60,924 bases of DNA from an uncultured Clostridium sp. (GTDB lineage: Bacteria > Bacillota > Clostridia > Clostridiales > Clostridiaceae). The notes under the pieces are model-generated. The model was not told where the DNA came from, did not search any database, and was given only the letters and a program-made list of their open reading frames with translations. The translations under genes and the position numbers were made by a program. Numbering within the stretch: the first letter of the stretch is position 1; each line of letters begins with the position of its first letter. Location of the stretch: assembly GCA_903789665.1 (NCBI GenBank), contig CAIFEX010000021.1:1-60924 (forward strand), in the 5' to 3' direction. This document shows, in pieces, positions 1 through 8,145 of the stretch.

Positions 1-86
1 AAAATCCTGTATAATATTATCCATAAGAGACTTTCCTTCTTTCTTTGTATATTTTATTTTTGTATTTACCTCTGGATTGGGGGAAA

Positions 87-506
87 ATGGAAAACAGAAA
101 AGTTTTTAGTACAAGAAAGATTGCAATATCGGGAATAGTAATTGCATTATATGCTATACTAATGTACTTTACCCAGGGATTTGCATTTGGTCAGTACCAG
201 ATAAGGATAGCTACAGCACTATATTCATTAAGTGCACTTGCTCCTTACTTGATAGTTCCTCTTGGAATTGGAAATATGATCAGCAATACTCTAAGGTTTG
301 GAGAATTAAAAAAGAAAATGCCTAAAATAACACAAAAAATGCTTACACAGCAGCTTAAGTCACTTGAAGAAAATGGACTTGTTAATAGATTTGCATACAA
401 TGAAATACCGCCTAAAGTGGAGTATTCTCTTATCTATACAGGGAAAACTCTTATTCTAATTTTAGAAAGTCTATCTGAATGGGCACATGAATATATAAAT
501 ATATAA
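87..506 (+). pseudogene. Chimeric ORF: QueT-like N-terminus fused to HxlR-type C-terminus
   Basis: This 139-codon frame starts at an ATG behind a GGGGG tract. Roughly the first 65 residues look like the beginning of a QueT-type ECF transporter S component, with a basic N-terminus, a first membrane segment and the QYQIRIATAL and APYLIVPLGIGNMISN stretches. From about residue 68 (RFGELKKKMPKITQKML) to the end it reads as the second half of an HxlR-family winged-helix regulator, including the PPKVEYSL motif. Neither half is complete: QueT lacks its later membrane helices and HxlR lacks its first helices. The simplest reading is an in-frame deletion that joined two neighbouring genes. I infer that the product is non-functional, although the frame is open and has a ribosome binding site. 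Confidence 0.7.
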
Positions 507-625
507 ATATAAATAAATCACAATGTCTTTAACAGTACTTACTGTATATTTTAAGAAAATAGAAGATCAAAAAAGAAATTTTAAATGTGGTAGGAATGCA
601 ACTTTATAATTTTAATAATCAATAA

Positions 626-727
626 AAAACAACGGCTAAGGCCAATGGATTGGAACCATACAGCTATCTCGAATTCCTGCTCTGGGATCCATGTGTTCAG
701 TCCTTCTACAAAAATGACAAACGATAA
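626..727 (+). mobile_element. IS66-family transposase C-terminal remnant
   Basis: A 33-codon open stretch reads KTTAKANGLEPYSYLEFLLW and continues to a stop at 725-727. AKANGL(E/D)PYxYLxxLL is the usual C-terminal signature of IS66 TnpC transposases. Nothing upstream carries the catalytic domain, so only the tail of the element survives. It indicates past insertion and deletion at this spot. Confidence 0.7.
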
Positions 728-731
728 ATTA

Positions 732-772
732 CGATCATTTGAGATGTATTTCAAATGGTCGCTTATTTTTTA
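732..772 (+). terminator. Hairpin with T-rich tail after the IS66 remnant
   Basis: GATCATTTGA and TCAAATGGTC form a 10-bp stem with one G-T pair, followed by a T-rich stretch. It could be a terminator or part of the old element's end. Confidence 0.5.
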
Positions 773-865
773 TACTTATATCGAGTAATTTACAACTTAC
801 AATATAAGTAATAAATAACAAATATACATTAAGATTTATCTGGTAAACACGATACTATAATCTGG

Positions 866-1114
866 ATGTATGGTTATAGTAATGTAAATATTCCAAAGTC
901 AGGTAATTATTATATTAAAGTATATTCTGTTTCTTCAACTTATCCAAACGTTAGTGATATATCAAATGCTCAAATAATTATTAAATTAGATAGCGATTAT
1001 TCATGGATATCTATATATAGGTACTCAAATAATGAAAATAAAAACCCTTTAAAGAGTTTATGGACGTATAAACTTGAAGGAAATGTATCAAAATATATGG
1101 AATTTACGCCTTAA
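866..1114 (+). CDS. Hypothetical protein, possibly a fragment of a larger exported protein
   Basis: This is an 82-residue frame. The same frame stays open upstream to about 833 without a start codon, reading DLSGKHDTIIW, and there is no clear ribosome binding site. The product is rich in Ser, Tyr and Asn with short beta-strand-like segments such as SGNYYIKVYSVS, as in beta-sandwich repeats of secreted proteins. No signal peptide or membrane segment is visible. I do not recognise a family. It is probably a leftover C-terminal piece of a surface protein, since it sits among other decayed genes. Confidence 0.35.
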   Translation: MYGYSNVNIPKSGNYYIKVYSVSSTYPNVSDISNAQIIIKLDSDYSWISIYRYSNNENKNPLKSLWTYKLEGNVSKYMEFTP

Positions 1115-1245
1115 GTTACATTTAATTATGTATATCCTGTATTACCTAAGTAATTTATAAATTTATTCTTTAATAGAGTATATTTTTATAACTATACGTT
1201 CTTTATAATAAATAGAAAAATAAATTTACAGAGGGAGGAACATTT

Positions 1246-2025
1246 ATGTTTAAATTAAATAATTATATGTATCCATTATTTAATAAAAATTCATATAACA
1301 ATTTTACTAATTGGAAAATTGAGTTAATGCAGCTTAAAATGGATGCCTCTATCAAAAAATTAAGTATATTATATTCTAACAATGCATCGGACAGCATTCC
1401 CATTAGCAATATGGCAAAACAGTATAGTTTAAATCAAAAGGAACTTTCATCTGCTACAGAAACAAATGGTAAACCATTGAAAGAACTGACAGCAAATAAT
1501 AATGTACTTGATATCAGTAAGGGTTCCTATTATAAATTTAAGACAGATTCTGGTAAAATAGTTGTGCTTACAATTGAAGATGGTACCTTCCTGCATACAC
1601 AAACATATTATAAAAATTGTGGGTTACAGCAAATCGGATGAACGTGAGCTAGACGAGAAATTCAGACTTATAGCAGAACTTGCAGATGATAAAACGGCTC
1701 TTTGTGCAAATATAGATTCTAGTGATAGTGAAAATAAAAAGATATTAAACAATTTTGGAATTAAGCCGGGGTGGTCTGAAATTAAATATGGTGAAAATCC
1801 AATAAATTTTATTTGACAGATGGTGGTCAGATATATCCAGAATATCAGATAAAAGAACAAATGGCTGCCTTTAAAACGACTAACTGGTTTAAAGATGAGA
1901 TAGGTTATTCAAGTAAGTCAAAATTTATAATAGATGGGAAAGAATATAAATTAGATAAGAATGGATATTTAAATCTTCCTGACGGGGTAGATTGTGTTAT
2001 GGAAAATATTAAAATTATAAAATAA
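1246..2025 (+). pseudogene. Frameshifted gene of unknown function (about 260 codons)
   Basis: A good GGGAGG site precedes the ATG at 1246. The first frame runs 131 codons to a stop near 1641. A second frame continues from about 1610 to 1816 (SDERELDEKFRLIAELADDK), and the original frame resumes at about 1807 and runs to 2025 (GGQIYPEYQIKEQMAAFKTT). The pieces abut without large overlap and read as one continuous soluble protein, so two compensating single-base shifts are the best explanation. I do not recognise the family. A sequencing error at two homopolymer-like spots is possible but less likely given the decay around it. Confidence 0.6.
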
Positions 2026-2043
2026 ATATTTAAATAGTTTGAT

Positions 2044-2062
2044 ATGATAAAAGTTTTATCAT
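2044..2062. promoter_or_regulatory. Perfect palindrome upstream of oleate hydratase
   Basis: ATGATAAAA and TTTTATCAT flank a single central G. This 19-bp perfect palindrome ends 92 bases before the chosen start of the oleate hydratase gene. It looks like an operator for a dimeric repressor; a terminator for the upstream pseudogene is the alternative. Confidence 0.4.
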
Positions 2063-2153
2063 GAAATTTTTGTTGATTATAGTAATTTTTTTGATAAAGG
2101 GTAAACTTAAAAGTGTAGGAGATTCAAATAATAACACATATGGAGGTATGATT

Positions 2154-3929
2154 ATGTATTATTCTAGTGGAAACTATGAAGCTTTTGCACACCCTGAAAA
2201 GCCCAAGGGGGTTGAACGCAAATCTGCCTTTATCATTGGATCTGGTCTGGCCACTCTTGCAGCTGCGTGTTTTCTTGTCCGTGATGGACAAATGAGTGGC
2301 AAAAGAATTCATATTCTTGAAAAAGATCCAATTCCTGGCGGAGCCTGTGACGGCTACCGGTACAGTAACATAGGGTATGTAATGCGCGGTGGTCGTGAAA
2401 TGGATAACCACTTTGAGTGCATGTGGGATCTATTTCGTTCCATCCCCTCCATTGAAACTGATGATGTCAGTGTACTTGATGAATACTATTGGCTCAACAA
2501 GCATGATCCCAACTACTCTCTGATGCGTGCAACAGCCAATCGTGGAGAAGATGCTCATACTGATGGCAAATTCGGTCTTTCTGATAAGGGAGCCATGGAG
2601 ATTATGAAACTTTTCTTTACACCGGATGAAGATCTGTATGATAAACGAATCAATGAGATTTTTGACGATGAAGTTTTGAATTCAAATTTCTGGCTGTACT
2701 GGCGCACCATGTTTGCTTTTGAGAACTGGCACAGTGCTCTGGAGATGAAGTTCTACATAAAACGGTTCATTCATCATATCGGTGCTTTGCCCGATTTCAA
2801 AGCACTCCGTTTCACAAAGTACAATCAGTATGAGTCAATGATACTACCGATGATCAAATATCTGGAATCATATGATGTTCAGTTTCATTATGGCATCAAA
2901 GTTGTGAATGTGGAGTTTGATATTCGGAAAGATAAAAAAGTGGCAAAAAGTATTGTGATTATCCAGGATGGTAATGAGGAGAATATTGACCTTACCGAAG
3001 ATGATCTGATATTTATCACTAATGGAGGATGTGTTGAAAATTCATCCTTCGGTGATCAAAATCATCGTGCTCCTTTTAATGCAGAGATTAAAAAAGGAGG
3101 AGGATGGGACATGTGGCGCAAGATCGCGGCACATGTCCCATCATTCGGCCATCCGGACAAATTCTGCCATGATCCCGAACAGAGCAATTGGGTGTCTGCA
3201 ACCGTGACAACGCTGGATGATCGTATTCCACCTTATATCCGTAAGATCTGCAAACGTGATCCTTTCAGTGGCAAGGTGGTTACTGGTGGAATCGTAACTG
3301 TTAAGAACTCCAATTGGCTGCTTAGTTGGACATTTAACCGTCAGCCGCAGTTTCATAGCCAGCCGGAGGATCAACTGGTGGGATGGATTTATGGACTGTT
3401 TAGCGACAAACCTGGCAATTATGTAAAAAAAGCCATGCGTGAGTGTACTGGCAAAGAGATCTGCATGGAATGGCTGTATCATATGGGAGTGCCGAGAAAT
3501 AAGATCGAGGATATGGCGGAACACAGTGCTAACACAGTACCATGTATGATGCCTTATGTCACTGCTTTTTTCATGCCTCGCAGTAAGGGAGACCGTCCCG
3601 CTGTTGTGCCGCAGGATAGTATGAATTTTGCGTTCATTGGACAGTTTGCAGAGACAATGCGTGACACCATTTTTACAACCGAATATTCGATCCGTACCGG
3701 AATGGAAGCTGTTTATACGTTACTTGGAATTGACCGTGGTGTGCCTGAAGTTTGGGGCAGTACCTATGACGTCCGCGATTTGCTGAAGGCCACTGTTCAA
3801 TTACGAGATGGAAAAAAGATCACGGATATGGATCAGAGATTGATCGAAAAATTGGCACTTAAAGCAGTACTTAAAAAACTCCATGGCACCGATATTGAAA
3901 AGTTATTTAAGGAATATCAGGTAATTTGA
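2154..3929 (+). CDS. ohyA: Oleate hydratase (MCRA family)
   Basis: The 591-residue product matches the myosin-cross-reactive-antigen family, FAD-dependent enzymes that hydrate the cis-9 double bond of oleate and related fatty acids to 10-hydroxy acids, often as detoxification of free unsaturated fatty acids. The N-terminus has the dinucleotide-binding stretch IIGSGLATLAAACFL, then HILEKDPIPGGACDG and MRGGREMDNHFECMWDLF, all typical of the family, and the length is normal. I chose the ATG at 2154 because GGAGGT sits 6 bases upstream; the frame is open further but lacks a site there. The gene is visibly richer in G+C than its neighbours, which suggests transfer. A palindrome lies upstream. Confidence 0.93.
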   Translation: MYYSSGNYEAFAHPEKPKGVERKSAFIIGSGLATLAAACFLVRDGQMSGKRIHILEKDPIPGGACDGYRYSNIGYVMRGGREMDNHFECMWDLFRSIPSIETDDVSVLDEYYWLNKHDPNYSLMRATANRGEDAHTDGKFGLSDKGAMEIMKLFFTPDEDLYDKRINEIFDDEVLNSNFWLYWRTMFAFENWHSALEMKFYIKRFIHHIGALPDFKALRFTKYNQYESMILPMIKYLESYDVQFHYGIKVVNVEFDIRKDKKVAKSIVIIQDGNEENIDLTEDDLIFITNGGCVENSSFGDQNHRAPFNAEIKKGGGWDMWRKIAAHVPSFGHPDKFCHDPEQSNWVSATVTTLDDRIPPYIRKICKRDPFSGKVVTGGIVTVKNSNWLLSWTFNRQPQFHSQPEDQLVGWIYGLFSDKPGNYVKKAMRECTGKEICMEWLYHMGVPRNKIEDMAEHSANTVPCMMPYVTAFFMPRSKGDRPAVVPQDSMNFAFIGQFAETMRDTIFTTEYSIRTGMEAVYTLLGIDRGVPEVWGSTYDVRDLLKATVQLRDGKKITDMDQRLIEKLALKAVLKKLHGTDIEKLFKEYQVI

Positions 3930-3930
3930 A

Positions 3931-4248
3931 ATGAGAACTAAGTACGTAGTAGTGGAAGATTATAATTCAAAATGGAAAAGTGAATTTGAACGTATAAAGA
4001 ATGAATTGTTAACAGTTTTGTCTGGAAAAATAAATTCAATTGAACATGTAGGGGGCACATCTGTTGAAGGATTAGCGTCAAAACCAATTATTGATATAGA
4101 TGTTGTGATTGACAAAAATTTTGAAGAAGTAAAAAAAGCATTGGAGTATATTGGATATATAGATGGTAGCATTTGGATAAAAGGAAAGTATTTTATTTGC
4201 CGCCTTAATAGGAAAAACTATGAGTGTCAAAGGCAAAATGCGGAATAA
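3931..4248 (+). pseudogene. GrpB-family (UPF0157) protein, C-terminally truncated
   Basis: The ATG follows the oleate hydratase stop directly. The first about 75 residues match the GrpB/UPF0157 nucleotidyltransferase-like family: VVEDYNSKWKSEFERIK, IEHVGGTSVEGLASKPIIDIDV, and GYIDG near residue 75. Family members are usually about 170-180 residues, whereas this frame ends at 105 with an unrelated tail (ICRLNRKNYECQRQNAE) after the IKG motif. A frameshift just after codon 85 is likely, so the gene is probably broken. Confidence 0.7.
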
Positions 4249-4259
4249 ACCTCCTTATT

Positions 4260-4865
4260 TTAAAATATGAATGGTATTATTTTCCACGTATTTTTAATAT
4301 AATCAAGATATTCATTGCCAAATGAATTTATAAGAGTCTTCTCTTCAATTTTTATTCGATATCCATATACAATTGAGATTATGACTAGGGCAGTTAATAT
4401 AGATGTTATGGATCTAATTGAAATTGAGATTCCCACAAGTGTGAGTATGGTTCCTGTATATGCTGGATGTCTTATTAATTTATATGGACCATTTTTTACA
4501 ATGGATTGTTTGGACTCTATTATGACAGAAAGTGAGAAAAACCTTCTCAGTGTAAAAACCGCCCAGCATCTTATAATAATTCCAGTCAGCATAAAAATTA
4601 TTCCAATAAAGAAAAAAGGGTGTGGTAAAATTAAATTTAACTTGTTCCTGAATAAAAAACTAAAATAGATACAGGCATAAATTCCAATTACAATTGTAAA
4701 AAAAGAACCTTTGTCTTTAAATTTTTTGCTGCTTTTTCTAGAAAATGATTTATGGAAAGTGAGTACAAAAATTGCACATTCGGCAGTCAACCATATGCAG
4801 AAAATGTCCTGGAAGATATTGTGCTCAAATATGTTTGAAAAAAATCTATAACCAAATAAATTCAT
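4260..4865 (-). CDS. Isoprenylcysteine carboxyl methyltransferase-family membrane protein
   Basis: The 201-residue protein has about five hydrophobic segments and the ICMT/PEMT signature GPYKLIRHPAYTG, followed by EEKTLINSFGNEYLDYIKNTW. This is the SAM-binding C-terminal region of small integral-membrane methyltransferases. The bacterial substrate is unknown; phospholipid or prenyl groups are candidates. I chose the ATG at 4865 because GGGAGG lies about 10 bases upstream; the longer frame to 4979 would run through a palindrome. The gene is downstream of a two-component system but separated from it by a terminator, so it probably has its own promoter, overlapped by the palindrome at 4886-4913. 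Confidence 0.8.
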   Translation of the reverse strand: MNLFGYRFFSNIFEHNIFQDIFCIWLTAECAIFVLTFHKSFSRKSSKKFKDKGSFFTIVIGIYACIYFSFLFRNKLNLILPHPFFFIGIIFMLTGIIIRCWAVFTLRRFFSLSVIIESKQSIVKNGPYKLIRHPAYTGTILTLVGISISIRSITSILTALVIISIVYGYRIKIEEKTLINSFGNEYLDYIKNTWKIIPFIF

Positions 4866-4885
4866 GCTATTAAAATCCTCCCTGA

Positions 4886-4913
4886 TATAATGATAATAAC
4901 AATTATCATTATA
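4886..4913. promoter_or_regulatory. Palindromic operator, Fur-like
   Basis: Two perfect 12-bp arms (TATAATGATAAT and ATTATCATTATA) flank a 4-base centre, about 20 bases upstream of the ICMT-like gene. The TGATAAT/ATTATCA halves are those of a Fur box, but the spacing is 4 rather than the usual 1, so assignment to Fur is uncertain. Confidence 0.5.
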
Positions 4914-4957
4914 AATTTTATGCTTAAAATTGGAAGGTGAATTAAGTAATAATTTGC

Positions 4958-5005
4958 AAAAAAAATAGACTATATACAATGACTAAAGTCATATATATAA
5001 TCTAT
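4958..5005 (-). terminator. Terminator of the NarL-type two-component operon
   Basis: Read on the minus strand, a long near-perfect hairpin about 40 bases in total, with ATGACT/AGTCAT at its tip, is followed by eight T residues. It directly follows the response regulator stop. Confidence 0.75.
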
Positions 5006-5643
5006 CATTTTTTTATGAAAAGAGCTGACAGCTGAGTTCTTCTCTTTAAATTTAATTTTCTTAGAATATTTGATATGTAATTTTTTACTGTGCCTTCGGA
5101 AATAAAAAGTTCATTTGAAATTTGGCTGTTGCTTTGTCCTTTTATTACAAGTTTTAATACTTCAGTCTCTCTTTTAGTCAATAGATCAAAAATTTTATCC
5201 TTAAAAGATGTATCATTGGCATCTGTGGGAGTCAGGGCTGATATAAGTTTGGGAGTTACACTGGGATCAAACATCATTTTGTTGTTGTAAGCTTCTTTTA
5301 TGCTTTTTATGATGTAATCAATCTCACTGTCTTTTAAAATATAACCGCTTATGCCATTTTTAATTCCGTCGAACAGATACTCGTCTTCGTTAAAAGTTGT
5401 CAAAATTATTATTTTGATATTTGGGTATCTTGCTTTTACAATGCAGGATGTTTTTATTCCGTCCATTTTTGGCATCCTTACATCCATTAAAATTACATCT
5501 ACAATGTATTTGCTTAAATTTTTTAGTACGTCACAGCCGTTTTCAGCTTCGCAAACTATTTCTATTTCGGGGTCAAGGCTTAATATCTTTTTAAGTCCCT
5601 CCCGGACTATAATCTGATCGTCAGCTATCATCACTTTAATCAT
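5005..5643 (-). CDS. NarL/FixJ-family response regulator
   Basis: The 212-residue cytoplasmic protein has a receiver domain at about 1-120 (acidic pocket Asp8/Asp9, phosphoacceptor Asp54 in LMDVRMP, TTF, and Lys in YILKDSE) and a LuxR-type helix-turn-helix at about 145-210 (LTKRETEVLKLVIKGQSN, then ISEGTVKNYISNIL). The start overlaps the end of the upstream kinase gene by 8 bases, so the pair is translationally coupled. The target genes are not evident from sequence. Confidence 0.93.
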   Translation of the reverse strand: MIKVMIADDQIIVREGLKKILSLDPEIEIVCEAENGCDVLKNLSKYIVDVILMDVRMPKMDGIKTSCIVKARYPNIKIIILTTFNEDEYLFDGIKNGISGYILKDSEIDYIIKSIKEAYNNKMMFDPSVTPKLISALTPTDANDTSFKDKIFDLLTKRETEVLKLVIKGQSNSQISNELFISEGTVKNYISNILRKLNLKRRTQLSALFIKK

Positions 5644-6802
5644 CTATAATTACCTCCGGTATTGAAGCTGTTATAGTAAATCCTTTATTGGGGGAGGTTA
5701 TAAAATTTATGGTTCCATTAAAAGTTTTAAATCTGTTTTCAATTCCGGCAAGCCCCTCTGATTTGATTATGCAGCTACAGCCATCCCCATTATCTTTAAT
5801 TATAAGCCTCATAGTATTGCTTATCAATTTAATGGAAATAAATATTTTGGTTGAATTTCCATGTTTTAAACTATTTGTTATAGATTCTTTTATTGTTGAA
5901 ATCAAAATATTTTTTATTGTGATTGATGATTTTTCTACATTGTCATCATAATCAAGTGTTATTTTTATAATATTCAACTTGTTGAATTTGGAGATTATTG
6001 ATGTTATTTGATTATGAAGGCTGAAATTTTCATCGAGTTTTCTGAGATTGTATACAGTCTCCCGTAAACTTTGAATACTTTTGCCTATTAGAGATTCCAA
6101 TTCGTTTATTTCATGATTTATTTTTTCCCTGTCTTTTATTGCTTTAATGTATTTTACATTCATAGAGAGAGCCATGAGTGAATGGCCGAGAGAATCATGC
6201 AGCTCCTGGGATATTCTATTTCGCTCGTTTAAAATAAGATGTTCTCTTTCTTTGAATGAATAGTCGATTAAAGAACAATTCAGCATCTTGAGGTTATTCA
6301 TTTCATATCTGTATTCATGAATGCAGATATATACAAATAAAACTATAATATATACAAAAATGCCAAATACATAAGATGATATATCTGTGTAGAAGGGGAT
6401 TTTGTTTATTAGAATGTTATCAACCAGCAAATACAGCATAAATCCTGACATATGACAGAAAATGAGTGCCTTTCTTGTTTTACGGCTGTCAAATTCAAAT
6501 ACATTATCCAGTATGAAAAAATAATAAAGTAATATGAAATTGTTGTTTGAATTTAAAAGCAGGAGTATTACACTCAATGTTATGCAGGATACAAGGGAAA
6601 TCAATGCTTTCTTTTTATTGTATTTCATGGTGTTAAATTGCATATATGTAAGGATAAACTGTACTATAACTAAAACTATAAAAATAATATCTGCGGGATA
6701 TAATTTATTTGCATATAATAACCTGGGTATTACAGATAAAATTAGCAGTAAATACAGTAACTTGAATTTTATCAAATTCCATAATTTTAATATTTTATTC
6801 AT
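5636..6802 (-). CDS. NarL-type sensor histidine kinase (HisKA_3)
   Basis: The 388-residue protein has about six hydrophobic segments in the first 170 residues and no obvious extracytoplasmic domain. A HisKA_3 dimerisation region follows, with the phosphoacceptor His near residue 202 (SQELHDSLGHSLMALSM), then an HATPase domain ending in DNGDGCS and GLAGIENRF. Such intramembrane-sensing kinases often respond to membrane or cell-wall stress. A TTG two codons earlier is possible, but the ATG at 6802 has AGGA upstream. It forms an operon with the response regulator. Confidence 0.9.
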   Translation of the reverse strand: MNKILKLWNLIKFKLLYLLLILSVIPRLLYANKLYPADIIFIVLVIVQFILTYMQFNTMKYNKKKALISLVSCITLSVILLLLNSNNNFILLYYFFILDNVFEFDSRKTRKALIFCHMSGFMLYLLVDNILINKIPFYTDISSYVFGIFVYIIVLFVYICIHEYRYEMNNLKMLNCSLIDYSFKEREHLILNERNRISQELHDSLGHSLMALSMNVKYIKAIKDREKINHEINELESLIGKSIQSLRETVYNLRKLDENFSLHNQITSIISKFNKLNIIKITLDYDDNVEKSSITIKNILISTIKESITNSLKHGNSTKIFISIKLISNTMRLIIKDNGDGCSCIIKSEGLAGIENRFKTFNGTINFITSPNKGFTITASIPEVIIDD

Positions 6803-6885
6803 TTGCAAACTCTTTTCCTGTTTTAATTTATATGGATTAGTACAAGCAAGCTAATTCTAATAAATTGATTATATTTCTAGTATAC

Positions 6886-6941
6886 ATCCTTATATGTGGG
6901 TTGTATAGAGGGCTGTTTAGCCGGAGTGGATGTTTTTTTAT
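6886..6941 (+). ncRNA. Structured segment ending in a T-run (possible small RNA or leader)
   Basis: ACATCC and GGATGT close an outer stem around a second possible stem-loop (GGGCTGTTTAGCC), followed by seven T residues. No gene precedes it on this strand, so it is either a short transcript or the leader of the AraC gene. The sequence does not settle which. Confidence 0.25.
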
Positions 6942-6970
6942 TGACTGTTCGAGATATGAATAGTATTATT

Positions 6971-7015
6971 ATACCTATAGATTGATAATAATTCTCATTA
7001 TCAATCTATAGGTAT
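6971..7015. promoter_or_regulatory. Fur box inside a 19-bp-arm perfect inverted repeat
   Basis: ATACCTATAGATTGATAAT and its exact complement flank a 7-base centre. The core has TGATAAT and ATTATCA separated by 7 bases, which is the arrangement of two overlapping 7-1-7 Fur motifs; 18 of 21 core positions match the classical sequence. It lies 63 bases upstream of the AraC regulator and the ABC pair, so iron-repressed expression is the likely outcome. Confidence 0.8.
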
Positions 7016-7078
7016 ATTTCATCCGAATAATCAAACTTCATCTGAACCTAAGAATCACTTGATATGTGAGGTGGTATT

Positions 7079-8038
7079 GTGCATGTAACAGACAGAGATA
7101 AGCAATTATATGGAAGTCAGGTATGTGTGATCAAAAAGGATAAAGACTGTGCAATTTATAAAATTCACAATTCTACAGGTAGTGTCGTTATGACGAGTTA
7201 TTCGGTATTTCCGGGTATTGAGCTGATTTATAATGACGTTCATGCACAATTTGTAAGCGTTGATGTAGAACCGCCAAAAAATATTTTGGAAATCAATCAC
7301 TGCAGGGAAGGGATAATTGAGTGTGAGAGCAGAAAAGGAGAGTATTTATACCTTTCCAGGGGCAGTCTTGCAATAAATCGAAAATTCAGTGTAGATAACA
7401 GCTCTTATTTTCCATTGAACCACTTTCATGGAATTACCGTTGCTCTGGATTTTGATAAAGTACCCGAGTGTTTGTCCTGTATTTTAGATGAAGTTTCAGT
7501 TGATCTGTCAAAATTGAAGAGTAAATTTTTTGGAAATAATGAGAATTTTTTAATAATAAGGGAAAATCAAAGTATACGCCATATTTTTTCTGAACTGTAT
7601 TCAGTGTCTGAGAAAATAAGAAAAGGATATTACAAAGTGAAGGTTTTGGAAATTCTTCTTTTTTTAAGTAGTCTGGGAGAAGAAGAATTGAAGCAGAGCA
7701 AACGGTACTACCCGAAAAAGCAGGTGGATACAGTGAAGAGGATAAAAAAATATTTAACAGTAGATCTTTCTGAAAAAATCACTTTGGATGAACTGTCATC
7801 ACAATTCAAAATTCCACTTACAACTATGAAACTTGTATTTAAAGAAATGTATGGAGACAGTATATATTCTTTTATAAGGACATATAAAATGCAGAAGGCA
7901 GTGGAACTTTTGAAAAACACCGGCAGGGAGATCAATGATATTGCAGTATGTCTTGGATATAACAATGCGAGCAAATTTTCAAAGGCATTTAAAGAGGTGA
8001 TTGGGGTAAATCCGAGCATATATCGAAAAAATGTCTAA
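7079..8038 (+). CDS. AraC-family transcriptional regulator (YbtA/PchR-like context)
   Basis: The 319-residue protein has a GTG start with GAGGTGG upstream. The N-terminal about 200 residues are an effector domain that I cannot assign to a ligand. The C-terminal about 100 residues form the double helix-turn-helix, with RIKKYLTVDLSEKITLDELS, then INDIAVCLGYNNASKFSKAF ending in VNPSIYR. The gene sits between a Fur box and two ABC half-transporters of siderophore-uptake type. By analogy to YbtA and PchR, it probably activates those genes in response to a ferric siderophore; that role is inferred. Confidence 0.85.
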   Translation: MHVTDRDKQLYGSQVCVIKKDKDCAIYKIHNSTGSVVMTSYSVFPGIELIYNDVHAQFVSVDVEPPKNILEINHCREGIIECESRKGEYLYLSRGSLAINRKFSVDNSSYFPLNHFHGITVALDFDKVPECLSCILDEVSVDLSKLKSKFFGNNENFLIIRENQSIRHIFSELYSVSEKIRKGYYKVKVLEILLFLSSLGEEELKQSKRYYPKKQVDTVKRIKKYLTVDLSEKITLDELSSQFKIPLTTMKLVFKEMYGDSIYSFIRTYKMQKAVELLKNTGREINDIAVCLGYNNASKFSKAFKEVIGVNPSIYRKNV

Positions 8039-8145
8039 ATGGAGCATCGGGGTCTGAATAGAGTAGAAGATGAAGACATAATAAATTAGAATAAATTGTG
8101 TAACAGGGAATGTACTTCAAGAATTGCAGGAAAGGAGAATTTGAA

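Larger units (their letters stand above)
507..865. other. Gene-poor stretch with an IS66 scrap
   Basis: No intact gene is visible. The stretch contains the end of an IS66-type transposase (626-727), a hairpin with a T-rich tail (732-772) and otherwise AT-rich sequence. Confidence 0.6.

Noticed and set aside
2124-2411. Minus-strand 95-residue frame inside the oleate hydratase region
   Set aside because: It is a shadow of the hydratase gene, with no ribosome site or recognisable domain.
4258-4979. Longer form of the ICMT-like protein (239 residues)
   Set aside because: The extra N-terminus is translated through a palindrome and terminator region, whereas the ATG at 4865 has GGGAGG.
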